Positions 36,484 through 46,825 of a DNA stretch of 64,000 nucleotides are shown here, piece by piece (positions within the stretch are counted from its first letter, which is position 1; each line of letters starts with the position of its first letter). Source of the DNA: Pedobacter sp. GTDB lineage: Bacteria; Bacteroidota; Bacteroidia; Sphingobacteriales; Sphingobacteriaceae. Location: assembly GCA_031119475.1 (NCBI GenBank), contig JAVHXV010000006.1, forward strand, positions 124,001 through 188,000, given 5' to 3'. The notes under the pieces are model-generated. The model did no database searches. It was not told where the DNA came from and saw nothing but the letters and a program-made list of their open reading frames with translations. The position numbers and the translations under genes are program-made.

Positions 36484-38910
36484 ATGAAGAAGATCATTTT
36501 AAATTTTTTTCTTGCGGCCCTATGCGTTCCAGCATTGGCACAAGATGCCATCAACTATCAGACACCGCCAAAAGCGATAACAGACTTGCTCCTGGCCAAA
36601 CCAACGCCAAGTGTAAGCATTGATAGCAAAGCGGAATGGATGTTATTGAGCGAAAGAAATTCCTATCCTTCGATAGAAGAATTGGCCATGCCAGAATACC
36701 GCATAGCGGGGATGCGCATCAACCCGAACAACTACTCGCCAAGCCGTCAGACTTTTATCAACAATTTCAGTCTAAAAAACATCAAGACTGGTAAGGTCTC
36801 TGCTGTGGTAGGGCTGCCTAGCCCCCTATATGCTGGAAATGTAAGCTGGAGCCCAAATGAGACCAAGATTGCCTTTACCAATACCACACAGAACAGGGTA
36901 GATCTATACCTGATCGATGTAGCAACCGCAAAGGCTACCAAAATTAACAAACAGCCGCTAAATGCCATTTTGGGCAACGGTGGCGCAACCTGGATCGATG
37001 AAGGCACCGTGCTTTACCGCGTGGCCGCTAAACCAGCAAACTTGGCACCAACACGTCCACTGGCTCCAAAAGGACCAACTATCCAACAAAATTTAGGAAA
37101 GGCTGCCCCTAGTGCAACTTTACAGGATCTGATCAAGTCGCCATTTGATGAGCAATTGTTTGAATTTTTTGCGACCTCGCAATTGGTGCAGAACAAGAAT
37201 GGAGTGGAAACGCTGATCGGCAAACCAGCCATCTACAGCAGCATTGCGCTATCGCCAGACAAAAACTACATGATGGTAAGGACAATCAAAAAGCCGTTCT
37301 CCTATCTGGTGTCCGCTTTCGGCTTTCCATCGGTACTGACCATTAACGATCGTAACGGAAAAGTTGTCAAGCTGCTGGCCGACCTTCCGTCTTCAGAGGT
37401 CCGTCCGTCGGGCTATGACAACGTTCAGAATATTCCACGTGGCTATGATTGGCGCGATGATGTTGCGGCCTCTGTGGTGTGGGCCCAACCTTTGGACAGC
37501 GGATTGATCAAAAAGAATGTAGAATACCATGATGCCATCTTGGAATTGGCGGCTCCATTTAACGGCACGGCCAAAGAACTTTTCAAAACCAAAATGCGCT
37601 ACAGTGGGACCAGCTGGGGCAACGCCACCCTGGCCTTGGTAAGAGAAAACTCTAGGACCAAACAAATGTCGAGGTTAAGCCGATACAATCCGGCAACTGG
37701 TGCACTGGAGACCCTGTATGAGCTCAGCACCAATGATGCCTATAACAACCCTGGATTTCCAGTTACTGAAAAGAATAAGTTCGGCCGTCAGGTTATCCTC
37801 ACAACCGATAATGGCACCAAGCTTTTGCTGAACAATACTACAGGTGCCTCAGACAAGGGAGATCTTCCTTTTATCGCCAAATTTGACCTGAACACTAAAA
37901 AATCGGAAATACTTTGGAGAGCACAACCAGGTTCCTTTGAAATGGTGACCGATGTGATCGATCCGCAAAAATTAGTCTTGCTTACCCGCAGGGAAAGCCA
38001 AAAAGATGCACCAAATTACTTCATCAAAAATTTGATGATGAAAGTGGCCGATCGCCAGATTACTACCTTTACCAATCCATATGCACAATTAGAAGGTGTT
38101 ACCAAACAAAAGATTTCCTACAAACGTGCCGATGGAATTGATCTGACGGGAGACCTGTACCTGCCAAAAGGCTACAACAAAGAAAAAGACGGGCCGTTGC
38201 CGGTATTGATCTGGGCCTATCCTAGAGAATTCAATTCGGCTGCAGATGCCGCACAGATCAGGGGCTCACAAGATAAGTTTACACAGATCAGTTCTGGTGG
38301 ACCATTGTTCTTTGTCACCCAAGGTTATGCGATCTTAGATAATGCCGAAATGCCGATTGTTGCCAAAGACGGTAAAAAGCCCAATGATACTTTTGTAGAG
38401 CAGCTGAAGCTCAATGCCGAAGCTGCCATTAATAAACTAAGTGATATGGGCGTTGGCGACCGCAACAGGATGGCCGTTGGCGGACATAGCTATGGTGCCT
38501 TCATGACGGCCAACCTATTGGCCCATACCAATTTATTCAAAGCTGGTATTGCCAGAAGTGGTGCCTATAACAGAACATTGACCCCATTCGGTTTCCAAAA
38601 TGAAGACCGTACCTATTGGGATGCACCGCAGCTGTACTATGAAATGAGCCCTTTTAGCTATGCGAACAAAATCAAGACCCCAATCTTGTTGATCCATGGC
38701 GAAATGGACGATAACCAAGGTACGTTCCCGATCAACAGCGAACGGCTGTTCAATGCCATTAAAGGCTTTGGAGGAACGACACGCTTTGTTTATCTGCCTT
38801 ACGAGGCGCATGGCTACCGTGCAAAAGAAAATCTGCTGCACATGCTTTGGGAAATGAATACATGGCTTGATACCTATGTTAAAAATGCCAATGTAAAAAG
38901 CGCGAAGTAA
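36484..38910 (+). CDS. S9 family prolyl oligopeptidase-like peptidase
   Basis: GGHSYGAFMTANLLAHTNLFKAGIARSGAYNRTLTPFGFQNE; signal peptide. Confidence 0.92.
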   Translation: MKKIILNFFLAALCVPALAQDAINYQTPPKAITDLLLAKPTPSVSIDSKAEWMLLSERNSYPSIEELAMPEYRIAGMRINPNNYSPSRQTFINNFSLKNIKTGKVSAVVGLPSPLYAGNVSWSPNETKIAFTNTTQNRVDLYLIDVATAKATKINKQPLNAILGNGGATWIDEGTVLYRVAAKPANLAPTRPLAPKGPTIQQNLGKAAPSATLQDLIKSPFDEQLFEFFATSQLVQNKNGVETLIGKPAIYSSIALSPDKNYMMVRTIKKPFSYLVSAFGFPSVLTINDRNGKVVKLLADLPSSEVRPSGYDNVQNIPRGYDWRDDVAASVVWAQPLDSGLIKKNVEYHDAILELAAPFNGTAKELFKTKMRYSGTSWGNATLALVRENSRTKQMSRLSRYNPATGALETLYELSTNDAYNNPGFPVTEKNKFGRQVILTTDNGTKLLLNNTTGASDKGDLPFIAKFDLNTKKSEILWRAQPGSFEMVTDVIDPQKLVLLTRRESQKDAPNYFIKNLMMKVADRQITTFTNPYAQLEGVTKQKISYKRADGIDLTGDLYLPKGYNKEKDGPLPVLIWAYPREFNSAADAAQIRGSQDKFTQISSGGPLFFVTQGYAILDNAEMPIVAKDGKKPNDTFVEQLKLNAEAAINKLSDMGVGDRNRMAVGGHSYGAFMTANLLAHTNLFKAGIARSGAYNRTLTPFGFQNEDRTYWDAPQLYYEMSPFSYANKIKTPILLIHGEMDDNQGTFPINSERLFNAIKGFGGTTRFVYLPYEAHGYRAKENLLHMLWEMNTWLDTYVKNANVKSAK

Positions 38911-38934
38911 AAAGAATTGGCGCACACTAATTTG

Positions 38935-38981
38935 AAGTGAACAATGTATTTGTGTATTATTGCACCCTACATTGTTCACTT
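38935..38981. terminator. 14-bp inverted repeat with T tract; terminator or operator
   Basis: AAGTGAACAATGTA (38935-38948) / TACATTGTTCACTT (38968-38981), 19-nt loop, followed by T tract. Confidence 0.55.
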
Positions 38982-39002
38982 TTTTTATTGGAAACAACAA
39001 GC

Positions 39003-39485
39003 ATGGATAAGATATTAGAAACCATCAAGGCATCAAGAAAGAAATTATTAAGCTTGGTCGAAGATTTGACCACAGCACAGCTTAACTACATACCAAAAGG
39101 ATTTAACAATAACCTGGTATGGCAGATCGGGCACTTGGTGGTAACAGAACAGATCTTATGCTACAAATTGTCTGGCCAAAAATATATCATTGAAGAAGAA
39201 TTGATCGACCTGTACAGAAATGGCTCCAAACCTGAACGGCCCCGCTCTGAAGCAGAGATAGCACAGTTGAAAGGCTACCTGTTGAGCACCATTGACCAGT
39301 TGGAAATCGATCTTAAGAACAACCATTTTACGAATTTTACACCATATACCATCTCAACCTACGCCAATTACGAGCTAAAGAACATTAATGATGTGCTCAC
39401 CTTTATGGTATCACATGATGGACTGCATTACGGCTGCAGCCTCGGACTGAAGAGGTTGGTCAAGATCAATGATGGGATGTTATAG
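39003..39485 (+). CDS. DinB family protein
   Basis: MDKILETIKASRKKLLSLVEDLTTAQLNYIPKGFNNNLVWQIGHLVVTEQ. Confidence 0.85.
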   Translation: MDKILETIKASRKKLLSLVEDLTTAQLNYIPKGFNNNLVWQIGHLVVTEQILCYKLSGQKYIIEEELIDLYRNGSKPERPRSEAEIAQLKGYLLSTIDQLEIDLKNNHFTNFTPYTISTYANYELKNINDVLTFMVSHDGLHYGCSLGLKRLVKINDGML

Positions 39486-39531
39486 GTCGAGACGTTGTAA
39501 CGTTAAAGCATTGAAGCGTTAAACGATCAGA

Positions 39532-40335
39532 ATGAGGTATTTCTTCCATATCGGATACTTGGGCCGCAGCTTTAACGGGTGGCAGAAACATCCAAAAGTC
39601 TATAGCATCCAAGAAGTGATCGAGCAAAAGCTGAGCGAGGTTTTTAAAACACCGCTGACCATTAATGGCTGTGGCAGGACAGACTCTGGCGTAAACGCCA
39701 GCCAGTTCTTTTTTCATGTCGATCTGGAACGCGAGTGGGATTTTGACCTTAAGTTTAGGCTCAACAAATTATTGCCACATAGTATCGCAATCTTTGACAT
39801 TATACCAGTTGGCGAGAAGGCACATGCCCGCTTTGATGCCGTTCAGCGCAGGTACGATTATTTTATACATACGAAAAAAGACCCTTTTCTGGGACAGCTG
39901 AGCTCCTACTACGATTTGAAAGAACTGAATGTGAAAGAAATGAGAAAAGCGGTCGACCTGTTGCCACAATATCACGACTATCGAGCATTCTGTACTAGTC
40001 CGGATAAGAACGAACATACGCTGTGCTATGTGAAAGAAGCTAAGTTGTACTCGAGCAACAATGGAAACCAGCTTCGGTTCCAGATTTCTTCTAACCGCTT
40101 TTTGGGGAAAATGATCAGGATCATTACCGGAAAATTGTTAAAAATTGGACAAGGCGCCATGACCGTAGCAGAATTTGAGGCACTGCTCATCACCAAAACC
40201 ATACCTCCCGCTCTTGAACCGGCATTTCCTACCGGATTGTACCTATCAAAAGTAACCTATCCCTACCTTGACCTTCCACCAGTACCGGATTTCGGCGGAC
40301 TGCACCATGCCGCTTGGGAAGAAGTGGTTCTTTAG
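39532..40335 (+). CDS. truA: tRNA pseudouridine(38-40) synthase
   Basis: NGCGRTDSGVNASQFFFHVD catalytic Asp motif. Confidence 0.95.
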   Translation: MRYFFHIGYLGRSFNGWQKHPKVYSIQEVIEQKLSEVFKTPLTINGCGRTDSGVNASQFFFHVDLEREWDFDLKFRLNKLLPHSIAIFDIIPVGEKAHARFDAVQRRYDYFIHTKKDPFLGQLSSYYDLKELNVKEMRKAVDLLPQYHDYRAFCTSPDKNEHTLCYVKEAKLYSSNNGNQLRFQISSNRFLGKMIRIITGKLLKIGQGAMTVAEFEALLITKTIPPALEPAFPTGLYLSKVTYPYLDLPPVPDFGGLHHAAWEEVVL

Positions 40336-40452
40336 AGCTTAGTTGTTTAGGTGGTTAGCGATTGTCATCCTAAACGAAGCGACTCTTTGAACCAACACTA
40401 AATAATTTCTAGGGAGATTACGTTGCTATACTTGCAAACACATTGGGGATTC

Positions 40453-41667
40453 CTATTTAAACCGAATTGCCTTTAACGGACTGATCCTGCTGACCAACAG
40501 TGATGGGATGATGAGCACGAGGGAACAGATGACCAGCGTTGCGAGGTTAAGCAGCAATACGTCTATAAAATGTACTTCGATAGGTACATAGGCGAGGTAA
40601 TAGTTGGTCTGTTCCAAAGAAACCAGATGGGTAGATTGCTGCACAAATGCAATTCCGAGTCCGAGGATATTGCCCAGAACAAGTCCGATCCCAACGAGGT
40701 ACATTGCATTGTAAAGGAAGATCTTCATGACGCTGAAATTGGAAATGCCCATCGATTTTAACAGTCCGATCATGGTTGTCCGCTCCAAAATCATGATGAG
40801 CAATGCCGTAATCATGTTGATCACGCCAACGATCATCATCAGCACCAGCAAAACTTTTGTATTCACATCGAGCAGCGAGAGCCAGGTAAAAATCTCAGGT
40901 GTGCTTTCCTTTACTGACCTCGACCGCAGCATCAGTTCCAAATTGTTATAGATTTGGAGCGCCTGGATGTCAAGCGCGGAAAAATTTTTGATGCGCACCT
41001 CAATACCGCCCATTTCATTGGAATTCCAATTATTTACACTTCGAATGACGTTGATATCGCCTATCACAAAGCTTTTATCGATGTTTTCAATGCCTACCGA
41101 ATAAATACCGACAATCTTGAACTTTCTGCGCTTCGGTGGATTTTGTACAAAATGCATCAGAAAGCTATCACCTACTTTTAGCTGCAGCCGTTTGGCCGTA
41201 AAATCAGAGATGAGGATCTGGTTATTTCCCTCAGCATCAAAATTGAGGGTCGAGCCCTGGATGAGGTGCTTTTTGATAAAAGTCCAGTCATAGGTGCGGT
41301 CTATCCCTTTGAAATTGATCCCTTCCACCTCGCCATTTGCGCTGATGATGGCTGGTTTGGTCGCAAAAGGATAATAAGACTGGATGGCGGCATTGGTCTT
41401 TAGGTAATGAAGCGTAGTGTCGTTTGGAACGAAAGGTGCCTTTTCAAATGAACCATTCAGATCGAAACGGTAAATCTGTACATCGCCGATGAAGCCACGA
41501 ACCTTATCTTGTATTTCGGTCTTGAACCCCTTGATAATGGCTACAGAAAGGATCATCACAGCCAGGCTGAGCATTACCCCTGCTATGGCGATGCGTACGA
41601 TCAGCTTCGAAAAGGTTCGGCTAGATTTAACTGCAATCCGCTTGGCGATGAAATATTCCGTGTTCAA
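40453..41667 (-). CDS. FtsX-like ABC transporter permease (LolC/E type)
   Basis: FIAKRIAVKSSRTFSKLIVRIAIAGVMLSLAVMILSVAIIKGF; TTG start. Confidence 0.88.
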   Translation of the reverse strand: MNTEYFIAKRIAVKSSRTFSKLIVRIAIAGVMLSLAVMILSVAIIKGFKTEIQDKVRGFIGDVQIYRFDLNGSFEKAPFVPNDTTLHYLKTNAAIQSYYPFATKPAIISANGEVEGINFKGIDRTYDWTFIKKHLIQGSTLNFDAEGNNQILISDFTAKRLQLKVGDSFLMHFVQNPPKRRKFKIVGIYSVGIENIDKSFVIGDINVIRSVNNWNSNEMGGIEVRIKNFSALDIQALQIYNNLELMLRSRSVKESTPEIFTWLSLLDVNTKVLLVLMMIVGVINMITALLIMILERTTMIGLLKSMGISNFSVMKIFLYNAMYLVGIGLVLGNILGLGIAFVQQSTHLVSLEQTNYYLAYVPIEVHFIDVLLLNLATLVICSLVLIIPSLLVSRISPLKAIRFK

Positions 41668-41746
41668 GTTTTATAATAAATTGTAACTTAGCAAAAATGC
41701 TGATTCGAATTCAAAATCACGTTACGAATCCTTTAAAAAACTCGAT

Positions 41747-43024
41747 ATGAACAAAATTACTTCCGTTTTTACGATCGTCCTGACCAGTGTTTCCATCATC
41801 GCCTGTGGGCAGGGACCAAAAGTGAAGATCAATTCAAATGTTCCCAATCCCTACAAAGTAAAAGCGGAAGATATCGACAGGCCAAAGAACAGAACGGTAA
41901 AGTTCCAGACAGGAGCTGAACAGACCGATAAATATTTCCCCTTGTTAAAGGGAAGAAGGGTAGCCATCTTAGCCAATCAATCTTCCATTATTGGTAAGGA
42001 GACCACGGTAGATGTGATGTTAAAGCATAAGATCAACGTGGTAAAAATATTTGGTCCGGAACATGGATTTAGAGGAAATGCGAGTGCCGGTGTACATGTA
42101 GATGATGCGGTAGATGCGAAAACAGGCATTAAGGAAATTTCTTTATACGGCAAGCACAATGCCCCGACCAAAGAGGAATTGGCAGATGTAGATGTCGTTA
42201 TTTTTGATATTCAGGATGTTGGTGTGCGTTTTTATACCTATATCAACTCGTTACAGCGTTTAATGGAATCATGTGCGGCAAATGGCAAGGAAGTCATGAT
42301 TTTGGACCGCCCCAATCCGAACGGCTTTTATGTAGATGGCCCTGTTTTAGACCTTCAGTTCAAATCTGGCATTGGCATGCAGCCCATTCCCATCGTCCAT
42401 GGTCTAACCGTTGGTGAATATGCGCAGATGCTCAACGGCGAAGGCTGGCTAAAAGATAAGCTGAAATGTAAGATCACCATCATCAAAAATGCAGGTTATA
42501 CCCACGACATGCCCTATGTGCTGCCCGTAAAGCCATCGCCGAACCTCAATACGGCCCAATCAATTTTGTTGTATCCCACCACCTGTCTTTTCGAAGGCAC
42601 GTACCTCAACCATGGCAGGGGCACCCAATTTCCCTTCACCATCGTTGGCGCTCCTTACCTAAAGGGGAAATTCGACTTCTCCTATACACCTACCAGCATC
42701 AAGGGCATGGCCGAAACACCATTGTTCATGAACCAGGTATGTTACGGACTTGATTTGAGAAAATACGATACCTCAAACTTTCGCAAGACTAAAATGTTAA
42801 ACTTAAGCTGGTTGATCGAATTGTACCAGGCATCTCCCGAAAAAGAGAATTTCTTCAATTCTAAGTTATCGAAGGAAATGGGCACGATCGAAAAGTTAAT
42901 CGGCGTAGCGGATTTTAGGCAACAGGTCATCGATGGAAAATCTGAAAAGGAAATCCGCGCAAGTTGGGAACCAGGATTGAGCAGGTACAAGGAAATGCGA
43001 AAAAAATACCTGCTCTATCCATAA
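41747..43024 (+). CDS. DUF1343 / NamZ-type exo-beta-N-acetylmuramidase
   Basis: LANQSSIIGKETTVDVMLKHKINVVKIFGPEHGFRGNASAG; lipobox-like IIACG. Confidence 0.9.
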   Translation: MNKITSVFTIVLTSVSIIACGQGPKVKINSNVPNPYKVKAEDIDRPKNRTVKFQTGAEQTDKYFPLLKGRRVAILANQSSIIGKETTVDVMLKHKINVVKIFGPEHGFRGNASAGVHVDDAVDAKTGIKEISLYGKHNAPTKEELADVDVVIFDIQDVGVRFYTYINSLQRLMESCAANGKEVMILDRPNPNGFYVDGPVLDLQFKSGIGMQPIPIVHGLTVGEYAQMLNGEGWLKDKLKCKITIIKNAGYTHDMPYVLPVKPSPNLNTAQSILLYPTTCLFEGTYLNHGRGTQFPFTIVGAPYLKGKFDFSYTPTSIKGMAETPLFMNQVCYGLDLRKYDTSNFRKTKMLNLSWLIELYQASPEKENFFNSKLSKEMGTIEKLIGVADFRQQVIDGKSEKEIRASWEPGLSRYKEMRKKYLLYP

Positions 43025-43035
43025 CATTTTTTGCA

Positions 43036-43245
43036 ATGAACAATGAGGTAAAAAAGAAGAACGAAAAAACTTCGAGCAATTTTTTAGAACCACAGCCAAA
43101 AGGAAAGGTTGATCAAGGAAATAAGGCGGTCAAAAAAACTGAAGACCAGATCTATCAGGAAAAGCCGGCCGAAGCCAAAACAAAAAATCCCGCCAAGGCG
43201 AAAGAACGGAGCGAACAGCCAGTTCATCCTATTCAGAAAGCGTAA
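43036..43245 (+). CDS. hypothetical small disordered K/E/Q-rich protein
   Basis: 69 aa low-complexity ORF following NamZ; no family recognised. Confidence 0.45.
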   Translation: MNNEVKKKNEKTSSNFLEPQPKGKVDQGNKAVKKTEDQIYQEKPAEAKTKNPAKAKERSEQPVHPIQKA

Positions 43246-43432
43246 AGCGGAAAGATAAGGGACAATAGATTAAAGATTAAAGACAAAAGATCAAAGACAA
43301 AAGATCAAAGACAAAAGATCAAAAAAAATAGATTAAAGATTAAAGACAAAAGATTAAGGATCATAGACAATAGATTAGAAATAATAGATTAAAGATCAAA
43401 GACAATAGATTAAAGACAAAAGACTTAAGTCA
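43246..43432. repeat. purine-rich GATTAAAGACAAAAGATCAAAGAC tandem module
   Basis: ~185 nt dominated by A/G on the + strand with repeated 11-13 nt units. Confidence 0.9.
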
Positions 43433-43496
43433 ACCGGTCAAAGGGTCAATATGCTCATCATTCCCTTTCTTTTTCATATATCCTAATCGTCAATCT

Positions 43497-43620
43497 TTTT
43501 ACTTTATACTTGCTACTTTATACTTTCTACTTTCTACTCTATACTTTCTACTCTATACTTTATACTTTAAAAGCTTTACTTTTCGCTTTAAGCTTTGTTC
43601 CTTTCGCATTGCGCTTTGTG
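43497..43620. repeat. TACTTTATACTTTCTACTTTC then GCTTTACTTTTCGCTTTAAGC module overlapping the topoisomerase IB 3' end
   Basis: Tandem repeats extending into the last ~20 codons of the ORF. Confidence 0.85.
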
Positions 43621-44678
43621 CTGCCCAATTCCAGCTTTTGTTTCTCTGCCTTTTTCAAGAACGCCAATAATACCTTTTCGTCATTTTCCATAGCTGTTTT
43701 GCTTTCGGGTTTTGCCGTATTGATTTTTTTGAGAAATTTTTCAAGTCCATCATTTTCATAGACCTCGAGCAGTAGCGGATAAACATAGGAACTTTTGCAC
43801 ACGGCACGGGTATTCCCCAATTTGCTGGCCACACAATCCAACACCTCGTTGATCACTTTTTTCTTGCTCAGGTCTGGATATTCGGTACTGCAGCAGGCCA
43901 ACTGCCTAAGGGCCTCCAATGTTCCGCCCCATGTCCTAAAATCTTTGGCGGTAAAATCACTCCCGGTTATCTCCCTGATGTAATTGTTGATCATTCCCGA
44001 ATCAACCGCCTTGTGCGCATGATCTTTGGTATAGAATTGAAAAAGTTCCTGGCCGGGAATATCCTTACATTTTTTGACCAGTTTGGCCAGGTTCCTGTCG
44101 CTCAGCACTACATCATGCTTCACTCCTTTCTTCCCAACAAAACTGAGCGTAAACTGATCGCCTTTTTGCTTAAAATGCTGGTCTTTTAACGTACTTAGTC
44201 CGTAGCTTCCATATAACTTCTTATAACTCTCATTTCCGATACGGATCAAGGTCTTCTGCATCACCTGCAAACAAATGGCCAATACCTTTTTCTCGTCCAT
44301 TGTTTTTCTTCTCAGGTCTTTCGCCAGCTGCTTGCGCGCATGCGGCAATGCCTTGCCAAACTCTAAGAGCCTAAAATATTTATGGTCAGATCGTCTTGCC
44401 GTCCAATCGGGATGGTACCTATACTGTTTCCTGCCTGCCGCATCAATGCCCACGGCCTGGAGATAACCATTTTTTTTGGGCGAAATCCAAACGTCGGTCC
44501 ATGCAGGGGGCAAGACCAGTTTCCTAATCCGCTCCAAGTCTGCCTCATTGCTGATGCGTTCGCCCTTTTTGTTTACATAATGGAACTTGCCAGGCTTGCC
44601 TTTCCGATAAATACCGGATTGTGCCGGATGAACATACACTAAGCTACTCGAATCAAGTACTTCAGCAGTTGAAACCAT
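43560..44678 (-). CDS. DNA topoisomerase IB
   Basis: YRYHPDWTARRSDHKYFRLLEFGKALP; KDFRTWGGTLEAL. Confidence 0.93.
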   Translation of the reverse strand: MVSTAEVLDSSSLVYVHPAQSGIYRKGKPGKFHYVNKKGERISNEADLERIRKLVLPPAWTDVWISPKKNGYLQAVGIDAAGRKQYRYHPDWTARRSDHKYFRLLEFGKALPHARKQLAKDLRRKTMDEKKVLAICLQVMQKTLIRIGNESYKKLYGSYGLSTLKDQHFKQKGDQFTLSFVGKKGVKHDVVLSDRNLAKLVKKCKDIPGQELFQFYTKDHAHKAVDSGMINNYIREITGSDFTAKDFRTWGGTLEALRQLACCSTEYPDLSKKKVINEVLDCVASKLGNTRAVCKSSYVYPLLLEVYENDGLEKFLKKINTAKPESKTAMENDEKVLLAFLKKAEKQKLELGSTKRNAKGTKLKAKSKAFKV

Positions 44679-44829
44679 GGAATTGAAAAAATGTAAATGA
44701 AATTTTTAGTTATTTTGTAAACAAATCCAATGAAAATATCTTTTTCGAAGATGTTTCCTTGTCGCACAAAAAACCAATGATGAAACTACACCAGTCGCTT
44801 CGTCACGGCTTGAACTTTAACAAAATACG

Positions 44830-45738
44830 ATGAAAATAGTTTTTATGGGTACGCCCGACTTTGCCGTTGCCGCCTTAGCCGCCTTAAAATCTGCAGGCTT
44901 TTCTATTGCTGCCGTGGTAACCGCGCCAGACAAGCCAGCTGGAAGGGGACAAAAGCTAAACGAAAGCGCGGTCAAAAAGTATGCAACAGCGCAGGGCTTA
45001 AACATTTTACAGCCAACTAAGCTTAAGGATCCCGAATTTATCGAAGCATTGGGTTTGTTAAAAGCTGATCTTTTCGTAGTGGTTGCCTTTAGGATGTTGC
45101 CCGAAATGGTCTGGCAGATGCCGCCAAAAGGTACAATTAACCTTCATGGATCATTATTGCCACAATACCGCGGCGCAGCGCCGATCAACCATGCCATCAT
45201 CAATGGGGAAAAAGAAACTGGCGTAACTACCTTTTTTCTTAAACAGGAAATCGATACCGGCGACATTATCTTTTCTGATGCGATTGCCATTGGCGATGAC
45301 GAAACCGCAGGAAGCCTGCACGATAAGCTTATGGTACTAGGGGCAGACCTCGTAGTAAAGACCGTAACTGCCATAGCCGACAACAATTATAACGAAGTTC
45401 CCCAGCCAGAAAGTGAGGCACTGAAGAGCGCTCCAAAGATTTTTAAGGATTTCTGTAAGATCGATTGGAACCAATCCAATGAAAAGGTGTATAACCTGAT
45501 CCGTGGCTTAAGTCCCTACCCTACTGCCTTTACTATTTTGAACGACAAGACATTAAAAATCTTCAATGCACAACCTGAAGATAAAGAACCAGGTATTTCT
45601 ACGGGTGCTTTTTTAACAGATGGCAAGACCTACCTCAAATTTGCCACAAAAGATGGCTTCATTAAACTTACCGACGTACAGTTTGAAGGTAAAAGGAGAA
45701 TGCTGATCGACGAGTTCTTAAGAGGAATGAGGATGTAG
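44830..45738 (+). CDS. fmt: methionyl-tRNA formyltransferase
   Basis: KIVFMGTPDFAVAALAAL, NLHGSLLPQYRGAAPINHAI. Confidence 0.97.
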   Translation: MKIVFMGTPDFAVAALAALKSAGFSIAAVVTAPDKPAGRGQKLNESAVKKYATAQGLNILQPTKLKDPEFIEALGLLKADLFVVVAFRMLPEMVWQMPPKGTINLHGSLLPQYRGAAPINHAIINGEKETGVTTFFLKQEIDTGDIIFSDAIAIGDDETAGSLHDKLMVLGADLVVKTVTAIADNNYNEVPQPESEALKSAPKIFKDFCKIDWNQSNEKVYNLIRGLSPYPTAFTILNDKTLKIFNAQPEDKEPGISTGAFLTDGKTYLKFATKDGFIKLTDVQFEGKRRMLIDEFLRGMRM

Positions 45739-45814
45739 ATGAAGGAAAAGGGAACAAGGAAGAAGTAAGAAGGTATGATGTGAGAGGTATTTTACTTCTA
45801 TGCCATAGATAACT

Positions 45815-45893
45815 TTAAGGCTTTGTGCTTTCCGCTTTTCACTTTCTGCTTTCAGCTTTGCGCTTTCTGCTTTCCACTTTCAACTTTGAACTT
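45815..45893. repeat. GCTTTCTGCTTTCCGC module
   Basis: ctttccgcttttcactttctgctttcagctttgcgctttctgctttcc. Confidence 0.88.
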
Positions 45894-46733
45894 CTATACC
45901 AGTTCATTCAATTTCGCGCTGAGCAATTTGGCTACTTCATTGAAATAACGCTTCCTGCCATAGCCCATTACCCACCTGATGCCGCTACTGGCGTTGGTGA
46001 CGAAGACTTCTTCGGCCTCATTTAAAATTTCTGGACTGATCTGGGCTTCTATCAAGGGGATGCCATGTGTTTTGGTCAGTTGCAAGATTACCGTACGCAT
46101 TACACCTGCAACACAGCCTTCTGAAAGGGCTGGCGTGTAAATCTGTTTTTGGTAGACCACAAATACGTTAGAGGTTGTACTCTCGCACAAAAAGCCGTTC
46201 TGGTTCAGGATCATTGCTTCATCCAGCCGATGCTGTTTCTGATACAGACCAGCCATAACGTACAATAGCGCATTGTTGGTCTTAAAGTTGGAAAGTTTGT
46301 TGATGGGCTTGGTCAACTCATCGTAAACGGAAATAATGAGCCCTTTCTGGTTAAGTTCATAACCCTTTTGCGCCATTTCCATTCCCTCCAAAACATACCC
46401 AACTTTATTTTGTTGGGGAGTATACAGCCCTTCACCATCCCGATAGATGGTCAGGCGAAAACGTACATCACCTTTGAATTTATTTTTTTTGAGGAGTTCC
46501 GATACTTTTTGTTTTAGGAAATAATCGTCCATCAACGCATATCCATCCATTTTGAGCGCTTTCATTCCTGCTTTCAATCGATCCGCATGGTGCACTGCAA
46601 ACTGCAATTTCCCATTGCAATAGCGCATCGATTCAAAAATCCCATCTCCAAATTTAAACCCACGGTTATTGGCTGCCACTACTGCCGCAGTCGACTCATA
46701 AAAATTATCGTTATGTAGGATATAGCTTACCAT
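45894..46733 (-). CDS. class IV aminotransferase (PabC/Ilv-like)
   Basis: ANNRGFKFGDGIFESMRYCNGKLQFAVHHADRL; FLCESTTSNVFVV. Confidence 0.88.
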   Translation of the reverse strand: MVSYILHNDNFYESTAAVVAANNRGFKFGDGIFESMRYCNGKLQFAVHHADRLKAGMKALKMDGYALMDDYFLKQKVSELLKKNKFKGDVRFRLTIYRDGEGLYTPQQNKVGYVLEGMEMAQKGYELNQKGLIISVYDELTKPINKLSNFKTNNALLYVMAGLYQKQHRLDEAMILNQNGFLCESTTSNVFVVYQKQIYTPALSEGCVAGVMRTVILQLTKTHGIPLIEAQISPEILNEAEEVFVTNASSGIRWVMGYGRKRYFNEVAKLLSAKLNELV

Positions 46734-46734
46734 G

Positions 46735-46825
46735 GTTTCCTTTTTTGGGCTTCCGCCCTTATCTCTATAATTTTCGCCCTATGCACTCTCCTGCGCTTTG
46801 TGCTTGCCGCTTTTAGCTTTAGCCT
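46735..46825. repeat. GCTTTTAGCTTT / CGCCCTATGC module
   Basis: 3' of minus-strand rluD. Confidence 0.75.
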
